Positions 17,249-25,219 of a stretch of DNA of 64,000 bases are shown piece by piece. A program made the position numbers and the translations under genes. Below the pieces are notes generated by a model. It saw only the letters and a program-made list of their open reading frames with translations. It was not told the origin of the DNA and did no database searches. The stretch is from Alphaproteobacteria bacterium (GTDB lineage: Bacteria > Pseudomonadota > Alphaproteobacteria > SMXP01): positions 248,001 through 312,000 of the forward strand of contig JANQPV010000044.1 of the NCBI GenBank assembly GCA_028285305.1, given 5' to 3'. The stretch's first letter is position 1. The number at the start of each line of letters is the position of its first letter.

Positions 17249-17743
17249 CTATTGATCAACCGGGCGTTCGGTGCGGACGCCGACGCCTCTGGCGGTGACG
17301 ACCAGCTCACCGTTTTGATCGCGGTATTCAGTGATGCTCTCTGTAAAAACCAGTTTGCCGGATCGCTTTCCTTCTTTTTCCCAAGTTTTGCCTGGCTTCA
17401 CGGTCGCGGTCAGAACATCACCCGGTTTCGGGTGACGGTGATATTCGTAATGCTGCTCGGCGTGTAGACCTCCGCCGCCTCCGCCGCCGCCGAAGCCACT
17501 GTCACCTTTAAGGCCGGTGGGTTCTTTACCGGAACCGAACCAGGGTTGGCCGACTTTGGGCCGCAGGAAGTAATCGGGATCAAATTGTGCGCTGGACTGA
17601 ACAAAGGTCGGCGGGGCGATGACGGAGCCGGGCTCAGTCGTTTTCGCGTACTCTTCGTCAGAATAGATCTTATTGTCGTCGCCCACGGAGCGGGCGAACA
17701 TCAAGATATGGCTGTATTCGACAGGAAATTTATCTACGGCCAT
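17249..17743 (-). CDS. FAS1-type N-terminal MaoC dehydratase subunit, HadA-like
   Basis: 164 aa. The hotdog half without the catalytic D/H pair: F-A-R-S-V-G-D-D-N-K-I-Y near 17-28, A-P-P-T-F near 43-47, and H-A-E-Q-H-Y-E-Y-H-R-H-P-K-P-G-D-V-L near 94-111. A run of eight glycines lies just before that last segment and probably forms a flexible loop. GGGAGA precedes the ATG. Acts with the downstream MaoC gene as a two-subunit dehydratase, by analogy to HadA/HadB. Confidence 0.8.
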   Translation of the reverse strand: MAVDKFPVEYSHILMFARSVGDDNKIYSDEEYAKTTEPGSVIAPPTFVQSSAQFDPDYFLRPKVGQPWFGSGKEPTGLKGDSGFGGGGGGGGLHAEQHYEYHRHPKPGDVLTATVKPGKTWEKEGKRSGKLVFTESITEYRDQNGELVVTARGVGVRTERPVDQ

Positions 17744-17807
17744 TGCAGTTTCTCTCCCATTTTCAGAAATTCATTAGATCACGTTAGCAGAGGCCGAGTT
17801 TGAATGT

Positions 17808-17836
17808 CACCTGTCTCTCTCTTGTGAGGACAGGTG
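17808..17836. promoter_or_regulatory. Inverted repeat CACCTGTC-N13-GACAGGTG in a divergent intergenic region
   Basis: Perfect 8 bp arms at 17808-17815 and 17829-17836, located between the HadA-like gene (minus) and the DUF952 gene (plus). No T tract follows. Could be a regulator site or an mRNA hairpin; nothing in the neighbourhood says which. Confidence 0.4.
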
Positions 17837-17940
17837 GCGACATCAGTTTGGCTTGGGCCAACTTCATTCCCCAAAAATCAGCTTTGAGTTGCTGGGTATT
17901 TGTGCCTAATCAAGCATGAGGACAAATCGGAGTGCGCCGA

Positions 17941-18297
17941 ATGGGAAAGGCAACGAAGATATATAAGATCTGCGCTCAGCCGGAGTGGGATGCGGCGCTG
18001 AAAGACGGTCTCTATCGCGGATCGGCGGTGGATCACGAGGACGGATTCATACATTTCTCAACGTCCAGTCAAGCTGAAGAAACGGCTCGTAAATACTTCA
18101 AACATCAGGATAATTTGGTTCTGGTTGAAGTTGATCTTCAAAAGTCTCCGTTGCCTATTCGTTGGGAGCCGTCGCGGGGAGGAGATCTCTTTCCGCATCT
18201 CTATGAGAATTTGTCCACGACCTGCGCATCGCGAACTTGGGCGTTGCGCTTGGACGAGGACGGTGTACCGATTCTCCCCGCGGATGACTTGACCTGA
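17941..18297 (+). CDS. DUF952 family protein
   Basis: 118 aa. Hallmarks of DUF952: D-G-F-I-H-F-S-T near 37-44 and G-G-D-L-F-P-H-L-Y near 82-90. The fold is related to ADP-ribosyl/glutathione-transferase-like small barrels, function unknown. ATG at 17941 follows GGAG by 8 nt. Its TGA overlaps the pyrD ATG by one base, so it is translationally coupled to pyrimidine synthesis, an arrangement often seen in alphaproteobacteria. Confidence 0.88.
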   Translation: MGKATKIYKICAQPEWDAALKDGLYRGSAVDHEDGFIHFSTSSQAEETARKYFKHQDNLVLVEVDLQKSPLPIRWEPSRGGDLFPHLYENLSTTCASRTWALRLDEDGVPILPADDLT

Positions 18298-19370
18298 TGC
18301 TTCGAGAGACCTTGCAGACGGCAGCTGTGCACATGCTGCGCCGGATGGATCCGGAACGGGCCCATCAGCTGACGCTTGAAGCCTTGAAGGCGGGTCTTGG
18401 GCCTAAAGGGATGGATGAAGACGACCCTGTCTTAGCCGTGCAGCTCCTAGGTAAGACGCTGCCCAATCCGATTGGTTTGGCTGCAGGTTTTGACAAGAAT
18501 GCGGACGTTCCCGACGCCATGCTCAATATGGGCTTCGGTTTTGTTGAAGTAGGAACGGTGACGCCTCTCGCACAGGAGGGAAACGAGAAACCGCGCGTGT
18601 TTCGCTTGCCCGACGACAGAGCGGTTATCAATCGACTGGGCTTCAACAACAGGGGATTGGACTACGCACATCATCGCCTCAAAGCGCGCCGGGGCCGCCC
18701 GGGATGGGTGGGCGCGAATATTGGAGCAAACAAAGAGAGCCCGGATCGGATCGGCGATTATCTGACCGGGCTGCGGCGGCTTTACGGCCTAGCGGACTAT
18801 TTCACGATCAACATTTCTTCGCCCAACACGCCGGGACTGCGTTCTCTCCAAAGCGGTGACCAATATGAAGAACTTCTCACGCGCGTTATGGAACTCCGGG
18901 AGGAGCTTTCCCCGCTGCCCGAACGCACTGCGGCGTTCTTTGTCAAGATTGCTCCCGACCTTTCGGATTCGGACAAATCCGCCATCGCAGATATTTCAAT
19001 CAAAAAAGGTGTAAACGGATTAATCATCAGCAACACCACGACGGGTCATCGCAATGCTCTCAAGAGCCGCTGCCGGGATGAAGCCGGTGGACTCTCGGGA
19101 GTTCCGCTCATGGCGATTTCAACGGAGGTTCTGGCCGAATTCTATCGGCACACTTCCGGCCAGCTCTTGCTCATGGGGGTAGGTGGAATTTCGAGTGGCA
19201 AAGACGCGTACGAAAAGATCCGAAGCGGCGCGACTGTCGTTCAAGTGTATACGGCTTTGACTTTTGGTGGCCCAGGGCTCATTCATACGATCAAAGCGGA
19301 TTTGGCGGAGCGCCTCAAAGCGGACGGATTTTCGTCTGTGAACGAGGCGGTTGGAACTGGAGTAGACTGA
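18297..19370 (+). CDS. pyrD: Dihydroorotate dehydrogenase (quinone), class 2
   Basis: 357 aa, normal class-2 length, including the N-terminal helical extension (residues 1-40) that docks on the membrane and takes the quinone. FMN barrel motifs: P-N-P-I-G-L-A-A-G-F-D-K-N-A, V-G-T-V-T-P, R-L-G-F-N-N, N-I-S-S-P-N-T-P-G-L-R, I-S-N-T-T, and V-G-G-I-S-S-G. Oxidises dihydroorotate to orotate and passes electrons to ubiquinone. ATG overlaps the DUF952 stop; arsC follows after 14 nt. Confidence 0.97.
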   Translation: MLRETLQTAAVHMLRRMDPERAHQLTLEALKAGLGPKGMDEDDPVLAVQLLGKTLPNPIGLAAGFDKNADVPDAMLNMGFGFVEVGTVTPLAQEGNEKPRVFRLPDDRAVINRLGFNNRGLDYAHHRLKARRGRPGWVGANIGANKESPDRIGDYLTGLRRLYGLADYFTINISSPNTPGLRSLQSGDQYEELLTRVMELREELSPLPERTAAFFVKIAPDLSDSDKSAIADISIKKGVNGLIISNTTTGHRNALKSRCRDEAGGLSGVPLMAISTEVLAEFYRHTSGQLLLMGVGGISSGKDAYEKIRSGATVVQVYTALTFGGPGLIHTIKADLAERLKADGFSSVNEAVGTGVD

Positions 19371-19384
19371 CTTGGAGAAATGTG

Positions 19385-19732
19385 ATGACCCTCAAGATTT
19401 ATCATAATCCCAGGTGTTCAAAGTCCCGGCAGACGCTCGCATTACTGGAGGAACAAGGGCATACGCCCGAAATTGTCCTCTATCTTGAAACCCCGCCTTC
19501 GGCTGCCGAATTGAAGCGCATTTTGGAGGTGCTTGACATGGAGCCCAAGGAGTTGATGCGCAAAAAAGAGACCCCATTCAAAGACTTAGGCCTCTCTGAT
19601 GAGGGCAAATCGAAGGACGAGTTGATCAAGGCCATGGTCGACAATCCGATCCTCATTGAACGTCCCATTGTCGTCTCTGGCGATAAGGCTGCCATAGGGC
19701 GCCCGCCCGAGGCTGTTCTCGACATTCTTTAG
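19385..19732 (+). CDS. arsC: Glutaredoxin-type arsenate reductase (ArsC)
   Basis: 115 aa thioredoxin-fold protein. The catalytic cysteine lies in N-P-R-C-S-K-S-R (C10 in the numbering from ATG 19385), and the three arginines expected in ArsC are present, including E-R-P-I-V-V and I-G-R-P-P-E. ATG at 19385 has GGAG 8 nt upstream; a GTG 3 nt earlier is less likely. No ars operon surrounds it, so a housekeeping reductase or Spx/ArsC-like role remains possible. Confidence 0.88.
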   Translation: MTLKIYHNPRCSKSRQTLALLEEQGHTPEIVLYLETPPSAAELKRILEVLDMEPKELMRKKETPFKDLGLSDEGKSKDELIKAMVDNPILIERPIVVSGDKAAIGRPPEAVLDIL

Positions 19733-19746
19733 GCCCTTTAACGATC

Positions 19747-20523
19747 TTGCTCTTTCATCTTGGACTTACGGCCGCAATCTCAGCGGCAGGTATTTTGGGC
19801 GTATGGCTGATTAGCTTGGTGCGCCGCGATGCGAGCATCGTCGATATGTATTGGGGCGTCGGCTTCGTTGTGATCGCGGTCGCTGGTTTGATCCTCAGCC
19901 CCGATGCGCGTTCGGCCTTTCTCACGATTGCGATCTGTCTCTGGGGATTGCGGTTAGCGTCCCATTTTTGGCGAAGGTCCGAATTGCGCGGCCATACAGA
20001 GGATGTTCGCTACCAAGGCTTTCGCAAGCGTCATGAGGAGACGTTCGCGCTTTGGAGTTTGGTGAACATCTTTCTGCTTCAGGGTGCGCTTGTTTGGCTT
20101 ATCTCATTGCCCATTCAGTTCGCTCAGGCGAATGCAAATCCACCGGCGTTGTCCGTACTTGATGTGATTGGACTGGGCGTTTTCCTAGTAGGTTTTGCCA
20201 TTGAACTGCATGCTGACCGGCAACTTGCGCGGTTTAAGAAAGATCCGTCGAATGAGGGCCGCTTCTTGTCGAAGGGGATATGGGCGTGGTCGCGCCATCC
20301 CAATTATTTTGGAGAGGCTTTGCTGTGGTGGGGGCTATACTTGGTCGCGGCCAGTGACCCGATTGCGCGGTGGGCAATCTTCAGCCCCATCCTTGTGACC
20401 TTCCTCCTTCTGCGCGTCTCAGGCGTGCCTTTGATGGACGCCCATTTGCTGAACACAAAGAGCGGCTACGGGGACTATATGGCGCGGACCAGTCCCTTTA
20501 TCCCCTGGCCGCCTCGGCGCTAG
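19747..20523 (+). CDS. DUF1295 family membrane protein (steroid 5-alpha-reductase-like fold)
   Basis: 258 aa with about six to seven membrane segments. Family marks: D-A-S-I-V-D-M-Y-W-G-V-G-F near 28-40, G-L-R-L-A near 73-77, and the C-terminal S-R-H-P-N-Y-F-G-E near 181-189, the nucleotide-side motif shared with steroid reductases and isoprenylcysteine methyltransferases. The start is TTG at 19747, as no ATG is available. The last 26 bp overlap the convergent MATE gene. Reaction unknown. Confidence 0.82.
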   Translation: MLFHLGLTAAISAAGILGVWLISLVRRDASIVDMYWGVGFVVIAVAGLILSPDARSAFLTIAICLWGLRLASHFWRRSELRGHTEDVRYQGFRKRHEETFALWSLVNIFLLQGALVWLISLPIQFAQANANPPALSVLDVIGLGVFLVGFAIELHADRQLARFKKDPSNEGRFLSKGIWAWSRHPNYFGEALLWWGLYLVAASDPIARWAIFSPILVTFLLLRVSGVPLMDAHLLNTKSGYGDYMARTSPFIPWPPRR

Positions 20524-21868
20524 CGGGATGCAACACTGCGTTTCGGACGAGGGCAGGGTAACGCCACGCCAATGTGGCGGCCCGCAAAAGATACCAGATG
20601 AAAAAGTTGGCCCACAGACCCATGTTTCCGAATTCGCTGACTAGTCTGGGCCCCAGCACAAAGTAGATGGCGGTTGTGACAAGCGCCATGTTGCGCATGT
20701 CTTTGGTCGCAGTGGCCCCGATAAAGATGCCATCCAATTGGAAACACCATACCGCAATGAGAGGCGAGATAATGGCCCAAGCCAGAAAGGCCTCTGCTTG
20801 TACGGCAACTGCTTCTACATTGGTCAGTGTATGGATCGCCGGCACCCCTAGGACTGCAAAGATAAGCGTAAGGGCAATGGCCGTTACCCCGGCTAGGACA
20901 GTTGACTTGCGGACGGCGTCGCGGAGTTCTTGCCGGTTTCTGGCACCGATTGCGCTTCCCACCAAGGATTCCGATGCAAAGGCATAGCCATCGAGGAAAA
21001 AAGCCGAAAACGAGAGGAATTGAAGAAGAATATGGTTGGCGGCGAGAGTTGTGTCGCCAAAGGATCCACTGGTCGAAGTGAACCAGGCAAAGCACAAGAG
21101 CAAGCAAAAGGTGCGCACAAAGATATCAAAATTGACACCGAACAGCCTGCGCAAAGCCTCTACGCTTAGAACCGACTGCCAGGCCAAGTTGCTCCAACTC
21201 AACCGGCCGCGCCCAGCGTACCAAACCAAGCCCAACCCGAAGAGGCACGCAGTGACCTCTGCGATCACTGTGCCTAGAGCCACGCCAGCAACGCCCCATC
21301 CAAAATAGAGAACGAAGAGGGCATCAAGCACCATGTTGACGACGTTCATGAAAAGCTGAATGGCTAGGGAGAAGCCGGTCTTTTGTTGGCCAATGAACCA
21401 TCCATTGATGGCGAACGCGATCAGTGTGGCGGGTGCTCCCCATATCCGAATTGCGAGATAGTCCCCGGCGAAAGACTCCACGCGCTCGCTACCTTGGAGG
21501 AGGTTCAGGGCGAGCCAAAAGATGGGGATTTGGAGGAGGATAACGACAAGTCCGAGTGCTGCCCCGAGGAGCCCGGCGCGTACGAGTTGGTTTTGTGTTT
21601 CGGATGTGTCACCGGAGCCATGGGCTTGTGCCGTCAATCCCGTCGTTCCCATGCGGATGAAGCCGAACATCCAATAGACGAAATTAAAGATGAGCGCGCC
21701 GAAGGCGATGGCTCCGATCAGTGCGGCATCGCCCAAGTTTCCGATGATTGCGGTGTCAACAAGTCCCAACAACGGGGTCGAGCTGTTGGCGATGATCATG
21801 GGCCAGGCGATTGCCCAAACCCGGCTATACTTCAAGCTGCCGGTTACGGCGCCTTCAGTTGTCGTCAT
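20498..21868 (-). CDS. MATE-family efflux transporter (DinF-like)
   Basis: 456 aa, twelve predicted helices, the usual MATE length. The N-terminal repeat begins A-W-P-M-I-I-A-N-S-S-T-P-L-L-G-L-V-D with the conserved Pro-rich helix 1 and A-x-x-I-G. A second related half starts about residue 235 (F-G-V-N-F-D-I-F-V-R-T). DinF-branch transporters export cations or drugs against Na+ or H+. ATG overlaps the 3' end of the upstream thioesterase gene by 14 nt. Third gene of the thioesterase-thioesterase-MATE run. Confidence 0.9.
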   Translation of the reverse strand: MTTTEGAVTGSLKYSRVWAIAWPMIIANSSTPLLGLVDTAIIGNLGDAALIGAIAFGALIFNFVYWMFGFIRMGTTGLTAQAHGSGDTSETQNQLVRAGLLGAALGLVVILLQIPIFWLALNLLQGSERVESFAGDYLAIRIWGAPATLIAFAINGWFIGQQKTGFSLAIQLFMNVVNMVLDALFVLYFGWGVAGVALGTVIAEVTACLFGLGLVWYAGRGRLSWSNLAWQSVLSVEALRRLFGVNFDIFVRTFCLLLCFAWFTSTSGSFGDTTLAANHILLQFLSFSAFFLDGYAFASESLVGSAIGARNRQELRDAVRKSTVLAGVTAIALTLIFAVLGVPAIHTLTNVEAVAVQAEAFLAWAIISPLIAVWCFQLDGIFIGATATKDMRNMALVTTAIYFVLGPRLVSEFGNMGLWANFFIWYLLRAATLAWRYPALVRNAVLHPASAEAARG

Positions 21869-22298
21869 TCTTAGGACGGATCAAAAAATGTCCGTGAAGC
21901 GCAGCGACAGGACGCTCCTTTTCTTCTTGCCAGGCGATTGCGCGCACATTGGCGACGCGGCGGCCATGCTTGGTGACATCGGCTCGCCCGAACAGGGTCA
22001 GCGGCTTTCCCGATCGCAGGTAATCGACTGTGATGTCCACAGTCTTGGGCATCGAGGCGCTGTCCAGTTCCGCCGAGAGCTGGATGATGGCCGTCATTTC
22101 CAGAAATGCGCCCATGACGCCGCCATGGATCGCGGGCAGAACCGGATTTCCGATGAGATGGTCATTGAAAGGGAGCATGGTTGTGAGCTCATCACCCATG
22201 ATATTGGCATCCATGCCCAGGAACTTGGCATAGGGCACGGCGTCCAGCATGTCTTTGAGCACTGCATCTGAGAGGTCGGCTTTGGTGAATGTAACCAT
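21855..22298 (-). CDS. Hotdog thioesterase (PaaI-like), second of a tandem pair
   Basis: 147 aa. Core motif I-H-G-G-V-M-G-A-F-L-E-M-T-A near 58-71 and K-T-V-D-I-T-V-D-Y-L-R-S-G near 85-97. N-H-L-I-G-type strand (N-D-H-L-I-G-N-P) matches the gene just upstream (S-D-H-L-I-G-D-P), so the two are paralogues. Start ATG 22298 is 2 nt after the first gene's stop. Acyl-CoA substrate unknown. The position of Glu in G-A-F-L-E suggests an active 4HBT-II-type enzyme. Confidence 0.82.
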   Translation of the reverse strand: MVTFTKADLSDAVLKDMLDAVPYAKFLGMDANIMGDELTTMLPFNDHLIGNPVLPAIHGGVMGAFLEMTAIIQLSAELDSASMPKTVDITVDYLRSGKPLTLFGRADVTKHGRRVANVRAIAWQEEKERPVAALHGHFLIRPKNDDN

Positions 22299-22300
22299 GA

Positions 22301-22786
22301 TCAAGACTTCTTTAAGTTTGCGCCGGCGGTACGGCCGCCGTCGGAATTCAGCATGAACGTGCCGACACATGTCGCGATGGGATCTTGTTCGTCGTCGTGA
22401 AACGCGCTGCCGCGGACAAAAGCCACCGTTTTCGTGATTTTGTAGCAATGGGCTTTGGTGCGGACCGTTTGACCGGGGGTGGCGGGTTTCATGTAATCAA
22501 TCCGCAGATCCAACGTAGCCATAGATGTGGCTTCCTCAAGGGCGCTGCCGGCCGCAATTCCGCAGACATTGTCGAGGATGCTGGTGATCGCGCCGCCATG
22601 GATCACACCGGTTTCCGGGTCGCCAATGAGGTGATCACTATAGGGGAGAATCGTCTCCGCTCTTCCGTTTTCCACTCGTACCACCTCGATTCCAATCGCT
22701 TTGGCGTGGGGGATGAGGTGGATGAGTTGAGGATCGCCTTGCAGTATTTGACCGATCGATGTGCCGGCCGTTGGTTTGTCGCTCAT
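22301..22786 (-). CDS. Hotdog thioesterase (PaaI-like), first of a tandem pair
   Basis: 161 aa. Core motif I-H-G-G-A-I-T-S-I-L-D-N-V-C near 70-83, and D-L-R-I-D-Y-M-K-P-A near 100-109. It differs from its neighbour in the active-site helix (Asp in place of Glu), so the pair may have different acyl preferences or form heterotetramers. Leads a three-gene unit with its paralogue and a MATE exporter, which could mean hydrolysed acids are exported; that is inference. Confidence 0.83.
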   Translation of the reverse strand: MSDKPTAGTSIGQILQGDPQLIHLIPHAKAIGIEVVRVENGRAETILPYSDHLIGDPETGVIHGGAITSILDNVCGIAAGSALEEATSMATLDLRIDYMKPATPGQTVRTKAHCYKITKTVAFVRGSAFHDDEQDPIATCVGTFMLNSDGGRTAGANLKKS

Positions 22787-23062
22787 GGTTCAATGACGCC
22801 GAATGCTCATGTGGTTGAGGTTCAAGTTAATGTCACCTTTTTTTGCTCATGGCGATAGGATGTTGGACAGGACGAGGTTTCAAGCGATAAGATGACTCAG
22901 TGTCATCGATCGAACCGGCCTCCGCATTAGGCGGGGAGCGCGCATCGCTAAAGTTGTAGCGAGCCAAGTGGGAAATCCTCTCGCGCATTGCGCTCAATCA
23001 CTTTAGATGAAAGCTCAGGTTTTGATTGTGGATTGGACCGATTGGCTGGGTTGGGAAGAGCT
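22787..23062. promoter_or_regulatory. Divergent regulatory region with two inverted repeats
   Basis: Lies between the thioesterase operon (minus) and the flavin monooxygenase (plus). GATGAC-TCAGT-GTCATC (22891-22907) has perfect 6 bp arms; TCGCTA-AAGTTG-TAGCGA (22945-22962) likewise. Either could be the operator for the TetR-type regulator encoded two genes downstream. No coding potential of its own. Confidence 0.5.
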
Positions 23063-24475
23063 GTGCACGCAAGAGCGGACTTACCGTCGATATGCATCAT
23101 CGGGGCAGGCCCGAGTGGATTGGCTGTCTGCAAAACCTTGCATGAAGAAGGTATCGGATTTGAGTGTTTTGAGGCGGGAGACCGTGTCGGCGGCCAGTGG
23201 GCGTTTAAGAACTCGAGCGGAAAATCCGGGGCCTACCGGTCTCTCCACAGCAGCCGATCTCGGGAAACACTCGCGTACTCCGACTTTACAATTCCGGAAA
23301 GTTATCCTGACTTTCCGTATCATGAGCAGATAGCGGCCTATTTAGAGGCGTATGTTGATCAAAACGGGTTCAGGCAAAAGATCAATCTCAATGCGTTTGT
23401 GAACTGGTGCGATCGATTGGATGACGGCACGTGGGCGGTGACAGTGCAGGGCGGAGAGACGCGATTCTTCGACATTTTGTGCATCGCCAACGGGCACCAC
23501 TGGGATCCATATTTTCCGGAATGGGACTATACAGGTGAATTTGCCGGTGAGCGGATGCATTCGCACAGCTATGTCGATCCCGTCGAACCTCTCGATTGCA
23601 TCGACAAGAATATCGTGATTGTAGGCATGGGAAACTCCGCGTTGGAGATTGCGTGTGAGCTGGGCTTAAAGGGGGTTGCCAAGTCTGTCTATTTGTCCAG
23701 CCGAAGAGGCTATTATATTACGCCAAAATATGTCGGAGGCCGCCCTTGGGATTATGCAGCGCCTGGTTATGAGTGGCCGTGGCCCGAACTCTTGAAACGC
23801 GCGTTTCGCCGTCGACGGATCGAACGTGTCGTCGGGCGGCCGGAAGACCACGGATTGCCAAAACCCGATCATTCCTTCGGGGCGGCTCATCCCGCCATTA
23901 GCGATGAAATCCATGTTCGCATCGGCTCGGGCGACGTGATTCCCAAACCCGCGATCCGGAAGTATCTGGGAGACCGGATTCAGTTCGTTGATGGAAGCGA
24001 AGTGGATGCCGATATCCTCATCTTCGCAACGGGCTACAAAGTTTCGTTTCCCTTTTTCGACCGGCACTTTCTATCGGCGACGGATAATGACATTTGCCTA
24101 TATAAGCGGGTATTGGACCCTCAGTACAGCAATCTCTTTTTCGTAGGCCTTGTGCAGTCGGAGGCAGCGATCATGCCGATTGCGGAAGAACAAGCGAAAC
24201 TGTTCGCCGACTATGTGACAGGCCGTTATGCCTTGCCGACAACGGCCTCAATGAATATCGACCGCCACGCCTTTCACGATCGAATGAAGAGCATGCATCT
24301 CGGCACGCCTCGTCATACGCTCCAAGTTGATGCCCGGAAGTACTTGGAGGATTTGCGCACGGAGAGAAGCTTGGGTGCGAAACGAGCTACCCTTCGAGGC
24401 AATCCGTTGCCGATTGTGCGCAAGGCACACCGGCGCACGATTAAGATAAAGACGGCGCCAATGGCTGCCGCATAA
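23063..24475 (+). CDS. Flavin-containing monooxygenase (FMO type)
   Basis: About 470 aa. FAD site I-I-G-A-G-P-S-G-L-A near 12-21, NADPH site V-G-M-G-N-S-A-L-E, and between them the FMO fingerprint F-A-G-E-R-M-H-S-H-S-Y, matching F-x-G-x-x-x-H-x-x-x-Y/F. Oxygenates N, S or ketone substrates with NADPH and O2. No ATG precedes the FAD motif; GTG at 23063 with GGAAGA upstream is the best start, although the frame is open from a TTG at 22988. Followed by TetR (14 nt gap) and an esterase. A ketone-to-ester then ester-hydrolysis pathway is plausible but unproven. Confidence 0.85.
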   Translation: MHARADLPSICIIGAGPSGLAVCKTLHEEGIGFECFEAGDRVGGQWAFKNSSGKSGAYRSLHSSRSRETLAYSDFTIPESYPDFPYHEQIAAYLEAYVDQNGFRQKINLNAFVNWCDRLDDGTWAVTVQGGETRFFDILCIANGHHWDPYFPEWDYTGEFAGERMHSHSYVDPVEPLDCIDKNIVIVGMGNSALEIACELGLKGVAKSVYLSSRRGYYITPKYVGGRPWDYAAPGYEWPWPELLKRAFRRRRIERVVGRPEDHGLPKPDHSFGAAHPAISDEIHVRIGSGDVIPKPAIRKYLGDRIQFVDGSEVDADILIFATGYKVSFPFFDRHFLSATDNDICLYKRVLDPQYSNLFFVGLVQSEAAIMPIAEEQAKLFADYVTGRYALPTTASMNIDRHAFHDRMKSMHLGTPRHTLQVDARKYLEDLRTERSLGAKRATLRGNPLPIVRKAHRRTIKIKTAPMAAA

Positions 24476-24489
24476 TAGAAAGAAGACCT

Positions 24490-25191
24490 ATGATCGACGA
24501 TAAGGCTCCGCTCGACCGCCAGCCTGCACAGGACGCTTCGTCAGCTCCCCTGGAGACTTTCAGCGGTGACGGGACGGATAAGGCAATAGGAAAACGCGAG
24601 CAAACAAAGCAGAACAATCGCCGTGCCATCCTTGACGCTGCAAAAGAAGTGTTCTCGGAACTGGGCTTTGGGGCGACGACTGTTCGCGATATCATTCGAC
24701 GGACAAATCTCGCTTCCGGCACGTTTTACAACTATTTTTCGTCCAAAGAAGAAATTTTTGAGGCGCTTCTGGATGAAAGCGCATTGCGGGCCAGGCCGAA
24801 ACTTCACGAGGCTCGGATCAGTGCAAAGACGTTTGATGAATTTATTCGCGCGGCTTTCCAGAGCTTTTTCGATTTTCTCGTTGAAGACCGGTCGCACTTT
24901 GCCTTGATGCGCCGAAACACAGGCGCTTTGCGTATCCGGACGGATACGGCGGAGGTGATTGCAGGTTTCAATGAGTTAAGGGAGGACATCGAACAAGGCA
25001 TTCGCGATGGTGTGATTCCTCCTGTCGATGTTGAATATTTGACGGCAGCCATGGTCGGTGTTGCCTTCGAAATGGGTGATCTTATGCTGTTGCGGGAGGA
25101 ACCGGATGCAACCGCTGCAGCGGACTTTGCAACGGCCTTGATGCTGGGTGGAATCAAACAATTGCCTACAACTCCTCCGCTTGCTGAGTGA
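24490..25191 (+). CDS. TetR-family transcriptional regulator
   Basis: 233 aa. A long, acidic N-terminal tail (about 40 residues) precedes the HTH: R-R-A-I-L-D-A-A-K-E-V-F-S-E-L-G-F near 44-60 and T-T-V-R-D-I-I-R-R-T near 63-72, then S-G-T-F-Y-N-Y-F-S-S-K-E-E-I-F. The C-terminal ligand domain is unremarkable. It is in the same transcript direction as the monooxygenase and esterase and probably represses them. Candidate sites lie in 22787-23062. Confidence 0.9.
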   Translation: MIDDKAPLDRQPAQDASSAPLETFSGDGTDKAIGKREQTKQNNRRAILDAAKEVFSELGFGATTVRDIIRRTNLASGTFYNYFSSKEEIFEALLDESALRARPKLHEARISAKTFDEFIRAAFQSFFDFLVEDRSHFALMRRNTGALRIRTDTAEVIAGFNELREDIEQGIRDGVIPPVDVEYLTAAMVGVAFEMGDLMLLREEPDATAAADFATALMLGGIKQLPTTPPLAE

Positions 25192-25219
25192 TAAGTTAGA
25201 GAGTACCGAGCACGAGTAA

